From Siderastrea radians (lineage: Eukaryota; Cnidaria; Anthozoa; Scleractinia; Rhizangiidae): a DNA stretch of 64,000 nt. This document shows, one piece after another, positions 10,746 to 21,420 of this stretch. The DNA lies in contig OZ024888.1 in the NCBI GenBank assembly GCA_964017195.1, forward strand, positions 13,848,701 through 13,912,700. The letters are read 5' to 3'. The notes under the pieces are model-generated. The model was not told the origin of the DNA and made no database searches. It saw nothing but the letters and a program-made list of their open reading frames with translations. Position 1 is the first letter of the stretch, and each line of letters starts with the position of its first letter. Made by a program: the position numbers and the translations under genes.

Positions 10746-11380
10746 CTAAGCGACAGAAACCTCTCTTCCTTCAATAAAAAGTTTTCCCTTAGTGAAACGC
10801 ACCTTTTTACAATTCTTACCCCTTGTAGTATTTCCTTTCCATCTGCACTCTTTGCTGCTTGTGATAATCTTTTTTTAAAAGGCCTGCTGTAAAGCTTTGC
10901 GATGATAGGCCTTGGCTTATCATCCCGTTTCTTCCCGGTGCGGTGGGCGTTCTCTACCTCGGCTGCTGCATCTTCGAAGCCAAGAGAAGTGATAAAATCC
11001 AAAATTATCGTCATACAATCTTCACCTTCATCCTCGTTAACACCAAGCACTCGAATATTATAATCTCTGGAATACCGTTCTAGATGTTCCAACCTTTTTT
11101 TAAGATCATCATTGCTTTCACGAAGATTATCTACCTCTTCGGCATTGGAGCTCACAAAGTTTAAGGATTCCTTCATGTTGTCGACATCGGCTTCTAGTTG
11201 CTGTTGCTTGGTCTTCAAACCATCTATTTCGTCAACTTTGGACATAACGCTTTCAATTTTTTGCAGCCTTTCGTTTGTGTTTCTTTGGAAGTCCTTTAAA
11301 TCATCGCTAAGTTTGGTTATTTGACCTGTGAGGTCAAGTCTCATCGATTTCAGTTCTTCGAGTAATTCGGCAGCCGCCAT
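10746..11380 (-). pseudogene. LINE ORF1 (coiled-coil RNA-binding protein), deleted near C-terminus
   Basis: Starts MAAAELLEELKSMRLDLTG. Heptad-like leucine/isoleucine spacing runs through about residue 95 (trimerising coiled coil). An RRM-like block follows: LERYSRDYNIRVLGV near 100, then ENAHRTG, PRPIIAKLYSRPFKKRL, GVRIVK. This is the order in L1/Tx1 ORF1 proteins that coat LINE RNA. Around 10820 the native frame is lost; a second frame carries the expected end (VRFTKGKLFIEGREV, stop at 10746). A small deletion therefore removed part of the C-terminal domain and shifted the frame. The open frame runs on to 10589 out of register. Confidence 0.82.
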
Positions 11381-11601
11381 GTTCGACTCGCTAAGATTTA
11401 CAGCTTTCTTCTCCGAGTAGTTTTGCTGCTTATTGCTTTTTTCAAGCGGTAAGATTTTTCCAGATCAAAGACGTCTTCCTGACATGAAGCATAGTAATCA
11501 AAAGCAAGAGAATTTTTGGACAGTTTGAGTTAAAATCAAAACTTTTTGCGAAGCTCAGCACGGCACGTCTTACTCCATGCTATTCCCCCGAGTACTAACC
11601 G

Positions 11602-12337
11602 TCCCACTATAAGATGAAACTTTATAAAGCGTTTACGGGCAGAAACCGTTTTCATGCAGGGATGACTTTTATTTTGGATCGAAATGGTTAAATTAAAAGG
11701 AATGTAAAACGAACAGTCCGAATGCGTTTTTATGACACCAGTGTGGGTTTTCATACCGCAATGAGAATCTCGATGCGGTACAGCAACCGGGATGATCTCG
11801 ATCCGGTATGACTCGCACCGATATGAGATTTTGAAACAGTGTCAGGTAAACGGATACACAACCATGCACAAGAGGGAACCGGGATGACTTCGCACCGGAA
11901 TGAAAATTTCACCGGCATCAGATAAACAGCCCCTAATATTTGATATTAAAAAACGCCTTAGATTGACACTATAGTCGTTGGGAGTGCCCAGTTCCTTCAT
12001 GTTGACCTCTTTAAGGCACGACCCACTAACAAACAAATGTCACAAGTCATATTATCATAACATTTCCTGTTCATTTCTTTTACGTCACACAATAGTTTTA
12101 AAATGCTGTAGGAATCGTCTGGCTATTCGCATTTGATAGATGTCTGTGTGCTGTGTCTTCTTTTTGTCTCTCCCAATCTCGACTAAAACATTTTCCACAC
12201 TGCTCGCATTCAAAAGGCTTTTTTCCCCCTGTCTTCTTTTGTCTCTTTAAATCCCAGTCTCGACTGAAACACTTTCCACACTGATCGCATTCAAAAGGTT
12301 TCTCTCCACTGTGTGTTCTTTTATGACATACCAAGGT
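11602..12337. repeat. Right part of zinc-finger-gene segmental duplication
   Basis: Aligns, with divergence, to 23600-23825 and then to 25486-25740, skipping the 1652 bp TIR element that sits only in the other copy. Shared order: ATGAAA/GTGAAA then CTTTATA, the ATGACTTTTATTTTGGA block, GTTGGGAG, TCTTTAAGGC, CACAAGTCAT, and the zinc-finger 3' coding end. It supports a duplication of a C2H2 gene end with at least 500 bp of 3' flank. Confidence 0.65.
12098..12337 (-). pseudogene. Truncated C2H2 zinc-finger gene copy
   Basis: Contains one recognisable finger unit ([20 protein letters not shown], first zinc-binding His replaced by Gln) and a second unit that loses its His region by a deletion and frame change. 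The end corresponds to the C-terminal tail coding region of the gene at 25518-26696 in a shifted frame. It is cut at about 12337 in the middle of a finger linker, where unrelated sequence begins. It is a relic of a duplicated C2H2 gene. Confidence 0.8.
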
Positions 12338-13564
12338 CGTGTTCTATTGGGATCAACCGTTTCAACCAAAACCGGACTTGGTTGAAACAGTTAAGGTTCC
12401 CGAATAGAAGACTTTTTCAACCGATTGTGGTTGACACGCGGTTGTGACTGGGCACAATCATTTCCAGATTTCCTCAACTTCTTCTGCCACGGTTGACAAG
12501 AGTTGGCAAAAGGCGGACTTTTTGTTGCTTCGGTTGTGTTTCACGAACTGTTAGAAGAATTGGTTCTGCCACATGGTGAATCGGTTGATGACGTAGAATA
12601 TTTAGCAGCATGTTTTTGTTAGACTGTTAGACTGTGTTAGACTGCGACTGTATCAAGCGACTGTGACTGTACTTGGAGGCGGTGGGGGTGGAGGTGGGGG
12701 GGGGCTACTTAGGGGACGATTACATGGCGAATTTCAACCCGGGCTGAAATTTCGGACCGCCCACCGGGAAATTTCAGCCCGGGCTGAAACTCTCTTCATG
12801 TAATCGCAAACGTCTTTTTAAAAAGATTTGGTCGGGAAGCCTGGCTGAAATTTTAGCCCGAACTAAAAATTAAAAAAAAACCCTTAGAAAGGAAGAAGGT
12901 CGGGAAAGGGGATGCGAAAATCAGATCGAAAAACAAAAAACAACCTAAGAAAAAAGAAAAGAAATAAAGAAAAAGGAAAAAAATTGACTCTGCTCGCAGG
13001 GTCATCAAATTGATTTCTCGAGGTTTGAAATTTATTCCGATGAACTCATTAAACAAAAACAACATCAGACAGCAGCTTTTGCGAGATTTGATAATTTGGA
13101 AGGCAAATGCGTCTTAAATACATGTCCCACGGACAAAGTAAAGATGATCACCCATTCTGCGTTAAAGCTGACTGGAATCATCCAGTTCAACCGTCTGTCG
13201 CCCTCGAAAGCTAACTGTAAGAGGTCAAATTACAACTTGCAGAAATAAAAATAACAACGCCAAAACAAAACTTGTCAAGTAAAGAACGAAAGACTCTAAA
13301 AGAACTAAAACAAAACGCTGATATCATCATTACTGTTGTCATGAACAAATTAGACAAAATCAGAGGGGGGGGGGGCAAATAGAAGTAAACGTACAACAGA
13401 ACTATCGACCTCTCATTGGACCCATCGTGAGGTTGTGAGGGACGAACGGAAAAAATTTCATCTTTCGTTGACACATTGCTACAACCAATATCTAAATCAC
13501 AAAAGTCGTACTTCAAAGATACAACTGACTTTATAAATCTCATAGAAAAAAAACAAAAGTGAAA
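12338..13564. other. Gene-less stretch with palindromes and homopolymers
   Basis: Sequence from 12338 to about 12660 is rich in GGTTGA/TCAACC motifs in both orientations and may be a decayed TIR element that truncated the zinc-finger copy. It also contains G-runs near 12690 and 13365, a purine-rich tract at 12870-12985, and the palindrome at 12718-12806. No gene seen. Confidence 0.4.
12718..12806. mobile_element. Small foldback MITE (CGATTACATG type)
   Basis: CGATTACATG on the left and CATGTAATCG on the right enclose inverted TTTCAACCCGGGCTGAAA-type sequence. It resembles the small element at 34950-35063 in design: TTACATG tips with CCCGG-containing stems. Confidence 0.6.
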
Positions 13565-14130
13565 AACAGAACTTTCCTTGGATCTATGGACGTAAGGAGT
13601 CTGTCTTTATACTAATATACCACAGGATGTGGCATTGATGATACATTGCGCTCAGCAAACGACAATTTTTACAAAGAAAGCCCCCCTATACCTACACGAT
13701 TCCGCCGGGATATGTTAAGACTCGTACTGAAAGACACTTCTTTCCAATTCAATGGAAAGCATAATCTTCAAATGCAAATTCATGGTACAGCTATGGATAC
13801 GAAGACAGCATTGTCCTTTGCCAACATATACATGGCAAAAATTGAAACAGAAAGTCTAAGCAAACTACAGCATGGAAACGCTACATATACGACATGTTTT
13901 CCCTGCGGGACAATTATAAACCAGACATTGAGACTTTCATTGAGCAAACCAAATTCTCATCACCCTACTATAAAACTCACGGCCAAAATCTCTGACACTG
14001 AGGCTGTATTCCTGGGTACAGTCATATAAAAAGGCGACAGATTTAAGGAGCATTCTATCTTTGATATAAAAACACGTTTTAAGGTGGCTCATCTTGATTT
14101 TTTCCAAGGCACACCAACCCAACTTTGAAC
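13565..14130 (+). pseudogene. Penelope-like RT fragment
   Basis: The first part (13585-13645) carries a palm-like MDVRSLYTNI stretch with a frame break. The 127-codon frame at 13646-14029 continues with PPIPTRF, FQFNGK, IHGTAMDTKTALSFANIYMAKIE and SHHPTIKLTAKISDTEAVFLGTV, in the order of the Penelope palm region. The strand bearing the YxDD motif is corrupted, and similarity resumes after the stop (KGDRFKEH, TRFK). No endonuclease part. It is the same subfamily as 32190-33142, not as 7844-9574. Confidence 0.75.
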
Positions 14131-15296
14131 GGACAATACTTTAGCGTCTGAGCTCGGTGAGGCAAGCTGCTTCACACATTCACTAGAGATTGAATGAACT
14201 TGCCAAAGTAGGCAATTAACGTAAGGCTTTCATTGTCATTATACTAAGAACAGAATTTTCACGATTCCTCCGCCGCCAGGAAAGCGTAGCAAGCAGGGAT
14301 GGCAAACTTGTTGATTCCAAAGAACACAAATTTGTAGAATATAAACAAAAAAGAAACTCCTGAAATATTCTAGCAGATAGATGAAACTATTCTGCACTTT
14401 ATTATAAAAGCATTAAACTTGGCACACTACGACTAGGAATCGTAGGGACCATTTTAAAGATTAGAGGCAATCTGGATCTGTGGCAGCTGGGAAGAGTGGG
14501 GGGGGGGGGGGCAGAAGTTTTCAATTTGGCCACCATTCAGAGTATAAAGACTATTATTGCGAAAATGAAGCAAAATTAACCTGGTACAGTGTTGAATTGT
14601 CATTTTAGTTATGTCTGCTTTTTGAATTTCCCATCAACTGTGATTCAACTGAATTCAGGTCAATTCAGGGGATCGTTTTATTTTGGGTAAAAATTATGCA
14701 AATTAGATATCTAATTAATTCAATTACACTCGGTGGAATCATATAACTACAATTTCGCTTTCTCCTCAATTATTTCACTTTCAAGCTTACTGTTTAACTG
14801 CCCCACGGCAGAGCTATGATGCAGTTAAAGAACGTAGAAACACGTTATTACACACCCTATTTTTTTGTCCTTTTCTTTCCCATTCTCATCAGTTTAAGTC
14901 ACTTACAATAACGACACAAGCACAGTAACTTCCAGAACAGATTTTCATTGGCAAATTTACTCCTTCGTCTATAACCTTAACAGCTCTCGGTTAATTGATT
15001 CTTTCTGTTAAATACAACCGAATTTTGTTGCACTGGGCAGTTTAGCGCTAAAGGAAAACCAGGCCCACAAATAGCCAGTTTGGTATCCTGTCAGTGTGTA
15101 CATGACGGGTTAACGAACGTCTGCTAGTCCGGCAGATAAGTGTCAAATCAGGGGTGAGTACTGCACTTTACGATAAAAGCATCAAACTTGGTACGTTAAT
15201 ACTATACATCACGCGATGACACAACCAAGTTACGGCTAGCAAACCATATTCGGACCTTCACCGGTTGGAGATGATGCTGGTGTCGTTCACGGATTC
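14131..15296. other. Gene-less stretch with short dispersed repeats
   Basis: A block with GCACTTTA and ATAAAAGCATYAAACTTGG occurs at 14393-14420 and again at 15163-15190. The end (15170-15296) is a diverged piece of the repeat at 4440-5260 and 40080-40600, cut by the Ngaro-like copy. There is a G-run at 14500-14512. No gene. Confidence 0.45.
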
Positions 15297-16240
15297 ATGT
15301 ATTTATGCTCGGTGCTTTGGAATTATATGTCGGAATGGAGGTTACGTAATGCGTACCGCATTTAGGCGTGTTTATCACGCTTATTGTTTGGGTTGTGTTT
15401 AAATAGGTTCTTCACGTGTTGTGCTCTCACTTTAGGTCAGTTCAGTGCCTTTAATCGATCGTCACTTAGTTTTTGGTTGTTTATCATGTCTGATAAAGAA
15501 GGCGAGGAGGATCCAAAAGTTATTGGGTCTTTTGAAGACTTAAAGTCTAACTTTGATCAGAAGTTTTCGCATATATTTAAAGCGTGAGCCTTCGGACGAT
15601 TAACTCAAATCGTCTTCATCCTTGGTTAAGAAACTTAAGTCCGAAACGAACTTAACATTCAAGTTTAGTGGCAACAAGAAGCAATTCGAGTTCAATACCG
15701 AGACTTCGGAGCTCATCACCCAAAGTCTTTCTTTTGTCGATTCGCTGAAATCCCTCGTCGACCTTGAAAACTCCGAGAATCATCAAGTTTCAGCGTTCGT
15801 TCTTAAACTCGACGATTCCCTCAACGCTGCTTCAAAGGCCATAAAGCGAAGAAACAAGCTCATCAGAATTGCTGACAAATCTGAAGCAGGTTGGGCGGCA
15901 GTTGACGAGTATCTTTCTGCCGAAGTCGCTTCTGGTTCTGAAGACGAAAAGAAGATCCGTGCTGCTGAGCAGGGAGCGTTGAGAAAGAAGAAGAACGCCC
16001 GCATTGCGAAGTCGGGACAGAAGTTGAGTATTTTTATCTGTTACTTTCATTCGTTTCCTTTGCCCGTTCTTTATTTTCTTTAGCGTTTAGCAGGTCGTAT
16101 TATGCACTGCTCGACCTATTCCTCCAATACAATAAATTCATTTATTGTTTATTTGCTTGTGTGTTTCATCATTACAGAGTTTAGAGCATAAATAAGTTAT
16201 TTTCGGTACGCAGTGTAGAAAATAAATGTATTTATTTTTT
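15297..16240 (+). mobile_element. Ngaro/DIRS-like retrotransposon, copy 1 (internally deleted)
   Basis: The 5' 170 bp (from ATTTATGCTCGGTGCTTTGG) are nearly identical to 17449-17620. The last 150 bp (AGGTCGTATTAT...CTGCTCGACC onward) are nearly identical to 21277-21420. Between them lies only the gag N-terminal region. The copy therefore has both family termini but lacks zinc-knuckle gag, RT, RNase H and recombinase. No target duplication is expected or seen for a tyrosine-recombinase element. Confidence 0.82.
15486..16083 (+). pseudogene. Gag N-terminal half of YR retrotransposon
   Basis: ATG at 15486 opens MSDKEGEEDPKVIGSFEDL and runs to a stop at 15587. After a frameshift near 15590-15620 the frame continues with KFSGNKKQFEFNTE, KRRNKLIRIADKSEAGWAAV, and an acidic SGSEDEKKIRAAEQGALRKKK helix, characteristic of Ngaro/DIRS-type Gag. 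From about 16020 the sequence turns pyrimidine-rich and ends TTTAG just before the element 3' region, so the last ~20 residues are probably not native coding. It may be intronic. Confidence 0.72.
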
Positions 16241-17300
16241 TCTTAAGCATTTTTCCGGTCCGGAATCCGGAATCCTTGAATTTGATTGGCTGTTGACGCG
16301 CGTTCCGCCGGTCCAGTTTTTTCCTATCCGGACCGGTTTTGTCATGGACCATTGAATGAAAGTTGAAAAACAACATACCTCGGTTGAACTCGAGAATTTT
16401 TTTATTTACGGCTCAAAGATGCGACTTTTTTGGCAAGTCACAATTCTTGTGTGTGTTGTAAATGGAAAGTTCAACAAGGAGGGGAATTAAAGACCTTGAA
16501 ATACCTTCAAAAGGCAAGTACTCGTTTTAATTTTGTGTAGCTTAGCATGGCGGTTGGTGAGTTTGTTGTTGAATTCACTTAACACAGCAGTTTTAGTTTT
16601 TAAATTGCGATCGCCACAATGCCTTTTGACTCCGATATTTACTTTAATGACTTCCTTTTTCAGTTTTTTCTCTTAAATTAACGAGGTTCGGTATATTTTC
16701 ATTCAAGAAATTGTGCAGGCTTAAACTGGAATTTTGCTTTTTCATCTGTCGTAAGCTTAAATGAAGATAAGCTTAAAAGCCAGCGCACCTTTCGCTTTGG
16801 TTAAAACTGAGATCAAACCGAACGATTTCGCTAAATAATTAAATTGTTTATATCCAAAGAACCAGCACCTACGTTTACAGGTACGAAGCAAAACATAAAA
16901 AGAAAGTAATTAGGCTAAACAGAAATGTTTTTCGAAGTATTATTCTCTTTCATTTTTTAGGCAAGGGCAATTAAACCTGTCCTAACGATTGAGTCCTTTG
17001 GTTTTGTTTATAGTAAGCTTAAGCTTAATTATAAGTATTTAATTGGGTTGTTTATCCCTATGCCGGGCAGGATTTTCCATTTGCGTGTCTGTTCTTGAAA
17101 AACAACCTTTTCCGTGTTGATACGGTAGTTTCTAGTCGAAAATATTACACTTAAGCTTAAGTTTTAAAAAAGTTTGAAGTGTTTATGATTACATTCGCTC
17201 CACGGTTTCCTGCCATCTGACTCAGTGAAACTTACGCGCGTTCTGACAACCTTTCAAGATTGATCTGCAAACTCGCAAATGTTGGGAAAAAAATAAAAAT
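16241..17300. other. Gene-less stretch between YR copies
   Basis: Contains GGTCCGGAATCCGG/CCGGACCGG inverted motifs at 16255-16340 and several TTAAGCTTAAG blocks (around 16755, 17020, 17150). No coding region is recognised. Confidence 0.4.
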
Positions 17301-17443
17301 GTTATTTACCTGCCTAGGTCGGTCCGTATAGGGAAAAACTGTGCCCTTGGTCTTGAGTACGGCCCTCGGCCTGCGGCCTCGGGCCGTACTCAAGACCGCG
17401 GGCACAGTTTTTCTCTATACGGACCTCCCGGCCGGTAAATAAC
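17301..17443. mobile_element. Near-perfect 143 bp palindrome
   Basis: Starts GTTATTTACC and ends GGTAAATAAC. The arms continue through GGTCCGTATAG, AAAAACTGTGCCC and GTCTTGAGTACGGCC to a centre at about 17372. It is directly followed by the second YR retrotransposon copy. Probably a hairpin-type MITE; it would extrude as a cruciform. Confidence 0.8.
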
Positions 17444-17641
17444 ATATATTTATGCTCGGTGCTTTGGAATTATGTGTCGGAATGGAGGTTACGTAATGCG
17501 TACCGCATTTAGGCGTGTTTATCACACTTATTGTTTGGGTTGTGTTTAAATAGGTTCATTGCGTGTTGTGCTCTCACTTTAGGTCAGTTCAGTGCCTTTA
17601 ATCGACCGTCACTTAGTTTTCTCTTTCTTCCATTTCTACAG

Positions 17642-17894
17642 GTTGTTCAGCGTCCGGGCACGTCATCTGGTTTTTCATCAGCTGTCTCCTCTATTACTCC
17701 GAAAAAATTTTACTAATTTTCGTCCTCAAACGTCAAAGGGCGCCTTTGATAAAGGCCGTTATGACATCTGCCTCTGCTGCAAGACCGGTCATTGGAGAGT
17801 CAATTGCCCCAACTCATACTTCCCTGCCCGATCAACCTACAAACAGCTCCAAAGTTTGCCAAGTAAAGACAGCGGCTCTTCTGGGCAGCAGTAA
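17642..17894 (+). pseudogene. Gag C-terminus with zinc knuckle
   Basis: From VVQRPGTSS-like sequence, after a frame change near 17715, the frame at 17592-17894 carries GRYDICLCCKTGHWRVNCPN, a CCHC-type zinc knuckle of nucleic-acid-binding Gag proteins (slightly irregular Cys spacing). It overlaps the start of the RT frame by about 150 bp in a +1 frame, a common gag-pol arrangement. The N-terminal half is absent in this copy and present in copy 1. Confidence 0.7.
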
Positions 17895-18696
17895 TTCCAT
17901 TTCTGACCAGAAAGTGGTGAAAGATACTCTTGAAGGTATTGCAGACGATCTTCCAGTCTTCGAGGAGCGTTTTGAATTTGAGAATTCTCCTAATAGTATT
18001 CAAACAGTTAAGGGTAGGCTCAGAGCTCAATTTAGTTTTTGGTCGCTTACTCTAGGTGCTAATGATTTCATTCTCCGGGTTATTGACAAGGGGTATACCA
18101 TACCTTTTATTACAGTTTCTCAGAATGCATTTTTTGACAATAACCATTCAGCGTTTATGCACGCTGATTTTGTTTTAGAGGCTATTCGGGAGCTTCTTTT
18201 GTCAGGCTCAGTTGTTCAAGTATCTAGTCCTCCTCATGTTGTCAATCCTTTGTCTGTTTCCATACAGAGTTGCGGTAAGAAGAGGTTGATTTTAGACCTT
18301 AGGCATGTCAATAAACACATTTGGAAGGAGAAATTTAAGTTTGAGGATATTAGGAACGCTTGTGTTTATCTTCCCTTCGATCATTTCATGTCTAAATTTG
18401 ATCTTAAATCTGGTTACCACCATATTGATATTTTGCAGGAGCATCAAACTTTTCTAGGGTTTTCTTGGGTTGTAAATGGTGTAAGGAAGTTTCTTGTGTT
18501 TACAGTTCTCCCTTTTGCGTTATCCTCAGCTCCGTATATTTTTAGTAAGGTTGTTCGTGTTCTTGTCAGATACTGGAGGAGTCATGCTGTGAGAATTACA
18601 GTTTACCTTGATGACGGGCTTGGTTCTGCCCGTGATTTCGCTCGCTGCGAAGCTGCTTCATTATTTGTTAAGACTTCGCTTCAGCTTTCTGGTTAA
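17746..18696 (+). pseudogene. Reverse transcriptase (YR retrotransposon), part 1
   Basis: Fingers and palm of the RT: VNPLSVSIQ, KKRLILDLRHVNKHI near residue 180, MSKFDLKSGYHHIDI near 215 (first catalytic Asp), FLGFSW, FTVLPFALSSAPYIFSKV near 250, and the YLDDGL catalytic box near 290. A few extra bases at about 18697 introduce a stop, and the thumb continues in another frame (18698 onward). With RNase H it copies element RNA. Confidence 0.88.
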
Positions 18697-18697
18697 T

Positions 18698-19891
18698 TTC
18701 CTTCCCAATGACAGTAAATCAATTTGGCAGCCAACTTCTTGCTTAGTGTGGTTGGGTTATTCTATCGATTTGTCCATTCATACTATCTCCATCCCTTCAG
18801 AAAGAATTCTCAGTGTGGTACAGGTTATTGATTCAATTCGTTTTCAGTATCCTTCTAGTACTGCTAGAAAATTGGCCCAGTTTGCTGGTAAGACTATCTC
18901 AATGGGTTTCGTTTTTGGTAATATTACTCGTATCATGACAAGGTATTCTCATTTTGATATTTTAAGAAGTCCTGCATGGGATGGCAAAATTTCCCTGTCG
19001 GGTTCCACTCTGAATGAATTATGTTTTTGGAAAGACAATATTCCTTTCCTTAACAGTAGACGCCTGCTGTCTGTTCAGTCTCATTATACCCGTGTATGTT
19101 ATTCCGATGCGAGTTCTACGGGTTGTGCCAGTTACATGTTAGAATTTCATAACACCATATCTCACAAGATGTGGAGTGTTGAAGAGGCTCAGAAGAGCTC
19201 CTCTTACAGGGAACTAAAGGCTATTTTCCTGGGTCTAGAATCTTTTTTGCGTTTAGTTAAAAGGCACACTATTAAGTGGTATACTGATAATCAGAGCGTT
19301 TCTAGAATTGTTGAAGTGGGAAGTATGAAGGAAGATTTGCAACGTTTAGCTTTGCGCATTTTTAGTATGTGCTTGCTCAATTGCATCACATTGGAAGTTG
19401 AATGGATTCCGAGATCGGCTAATGACAGAGCTGATTTTTTGAGTAGAGTTGTGGATTATGATGATTGGCGGGTCAAGAGGGACTATTTCCTTTTGGTCGA
19501 GGAGAAATGGGGTCCTCACTCTGTGGACCGCTTTGCGAATCATGAAAATACTCAGTTGCCCCATTTCAATAGCAGGTTTTGGTGCCCTGGAACAGAGGTG
19601 GTTGATGCCTTTTCTGTTTCCTGGGCGGGAGAGAATAATTGGCTGGTTCTCATCCCCAGGGTCCTCAATCACATGGTTGCCCTCGGCGGTCGTGCTACAC
19701 TTGTTGTTCCTGCTTGGCCTTCCGCGCCATTTTGGCCATTGATTTTTACAGACGAGGGTTTGTCCCCCATATTTTCTGATTTTTTCGAGATCCCCATGGG
19801 TAATGATGTTTTTGTTTTGGGTAATTATAAAAATGCCCTTCTTGGATCACATAATTTCCGTTCAGCGGTTCTGTTCTTGAGCTTTTCCTAG
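18698..19891 (+). pseudogene. RT thumb, RNase H and post-RNase H segment
   Basis: After the frameshift: SCLVWLGYSIDL, then the RNase H domain with CYSDASSTGCASYML (first Asp), YRELKAIFLGLESFL (Glu), WYTDNQSVSRIVEVGS (Asp) and WIPRSANDRADFLSR (final Asp). It continues with WGPHSVDRFANHENTQLP, FNSRFWCPGTEVVDAFSV and VVPAWPSAPFWPL, the extension found in Ngaro/DIRS polyproteins. The RNase H acidic residues appear intact. The frame closes at 19891. Confidence 0.85.
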
Positions 19892-19985
19892 AGAGGCCTT
19901 ACGTTTACCCCCTTTCACATTTGTAGGGGTTTTCTCTGCAGTTTGTAGAGTTGTTTACGCTCATACCACATGGTATCCGAGTATC

Positions 19986-21280
19986 GTGGGATGCACTTGG
20001 ATCCCCTTTTTTCTTTGTGGACCACTTGGTCTTTTTCATTATGCAGGGACCACTTGGGCCCTTAGTGGCAATGTCTTTTGCTGTGTTTTTGGGACCACTT
20101 GGACCCATCCTTACTTTTGTTTCACTACATGTTTTAATTTTTTCAGTTATATTTTTGGTTTGGTCAGTTTTGTCATTTTATTTTCTCTATTTTTTGCTCC
20201 AGATGTTAAAGCAGCTGCCAGTCGGACGTTTGGCGTTCTACTTTGTGAGAAGCTTTGGCTCTCTGCCTTTAATTCTCGAGCTGATAACACAGTTATTAAT
20301 TATTGTAGATCGTTTTGTAAGTTTAAGGCGTGGTGCTTGCATAGCACTGGGGAGGCTTCTTTTCTCCCAGCTACTTCAATCACAGTTTCCTTGTGTTTGC
20401 ATCATTTACTTGAAAATTCATTAGGTAGCTCTACAATTTACAGCGCTTTTTACGCTATTAACTGGGTACATAAGTTAGCAGGTTGATAATCACAATCCGT
20501 GCGACAAGTTTCTTGTCAAGTCTATTGTTGAGGCTTCCAGTCGCGTTCTTCGTAAACCTGTCAGGAAGGCGGAGCCCATTACCCCAGAGATCCTTGGCTT
20601 AATTTTCCAGCAATATGGGGAAAGTAGTAACTTACTTGATATCAGGTTTGTCTGTATGTGTTTACTCGCATATGCTGGTTTTTCCCGCATTTCCGAGCTT
20701 TTAAGCATGAGGAGATCTAACATTGTAACTGAAGATCTTTATCATAAGATTTTTTGTTGAAGTCAGCAAGACTGATAAGTACAGAGAGGGTTCCTGGGTT
20801 TATATTGCTAAGACTGGTAATTGTACTTGTCCTTATACTTACCTTATTAAGTACTTAGAAGCTGCCAGGATTCCTTCGTTTTCTCAGAATTTCCTTTTCA
20901 GATCCTTATGGTACGACAAGAAATTGAAGGGCAATGTTTTGTCTTCCAAGCCGCTCACTGCTAGCAGAGCGGGAGAAATTCTTAAGGAGAAGTTGGAAAC
21001 TATTGGATTAGACCCCTCTAAGTTTAGTAATCACAGCTTCAGGTCCGGAGGAGCTACTCCCGCTGCAAATCTGAATGTTCCAGATCGGCTTTTCAAAGTT
21101 CACGGAAGGTGGAAATCAGATTCAGCTAAAGACGGCTATGTTTGCGATAAAGTCGACTCGCGTCTTTATGTTCCTGCACATTGGAATTTAATTAATTCAG
21201 TTTTTGTAAGAGTCAGGTTAGACTCATTTTGTATTTTCCTACCATTTATACTTCTGTATCATGTGAGTTGTGTTTTGTAG
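19986..21280 (+). pseudogene. Tyrosine recombinase (YR), three frames
   Basis: The N-terminal core-binding part reads LSAFNSRADNTVINYCRSF and CLHHLLENSLGSSTIYSAF, to a frame break at 20484. The middle frame (20485-20752) carries AYAGFSRISELLSM with the first catalytic Arg; a second break near 20750 leads to the last frame (HSFRSGGATPAAN, HGRWKSDSAKDGYV), giving the H-x-x-R, H/W and nucleophilic Tyr positions. It would integrate a circular DNA copy without target duplication. All catalytic positions are recognisable, but the frame breaks inactivate it. A GGACCACTTGG motif is repeated upstream at 20020-20105. Confidence 0.83.
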
Positions 21281-21420
21281 AGGTCGTATTATGGCACTGC
21301 TCGACCTATTCCTCCAATACAATAAATTCATGTATTGTTCATTTGCTTGTGTGTTTCATCATTACAGAGTTTAGAGCATAATTAAGTTATTTTCGGTACG
21401 CAGTTTAGAAAATAAAGTTG

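Larger units (their letters stand above)
7700..11601 (-). mobile_element. LINE (Tx1/L1-like) plus Penelope composite insertion
   Basis: A minus-strand retroelement block lies between a 14-bp target duplication (7686-7699 and 11602-11615), with an A-rich tail at 7700-7708. In element orientation it holds a 5' UTR, a coiled-coil ORF1, the first part of the ORF2 endonuclease fused to the last part of ORF2, then a 5'-truncated Penelope RT-endonuclease and a tail. The unoccupied equivalent is near 23590-23610. One target duplication around two retroelement types means either Penelope inserted into the LINE 3' UTR or both moved together as a chimeric transcript. Confidence 0.7.
17449..21420 (+). 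mobile_element. Ngaro/DIRS-like retrotransposon, copy 2
   Basis: Shares its 5' and 3' ends with copy 1 but contains the other coding half: gag C-terminus with zinc knuckle, RT, RNase H, a conserved post-RNase H segment and a tyrosine recombinase. I see no separate DAM methyltransferase, which favours the Ngaro type over classic DIRS1. At least four frame breaks make it non-autonomous. The jump at about 17622 from 5' UTR into a pyrimidine tract ending CAG at 17641 removes the gag N-terminus. Confidence 0.85.

Noticed and set aside
19951..20424. 157-codon hydrophobic ORF
   Set aside because: Overlaps the recombinase region in another frame; the recombinase frame has the recognisable motifs.
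15297..21420. A single Ngaro element with split direct repeats (A1-B1-A2-B2)
   Set aside because: The order of ends (5' end, 3' end, 5' end, 3' end with different coding halves and 1.2 kb of unrelated sequence between) fits two deleted copies better than one element with terminal split repeats.
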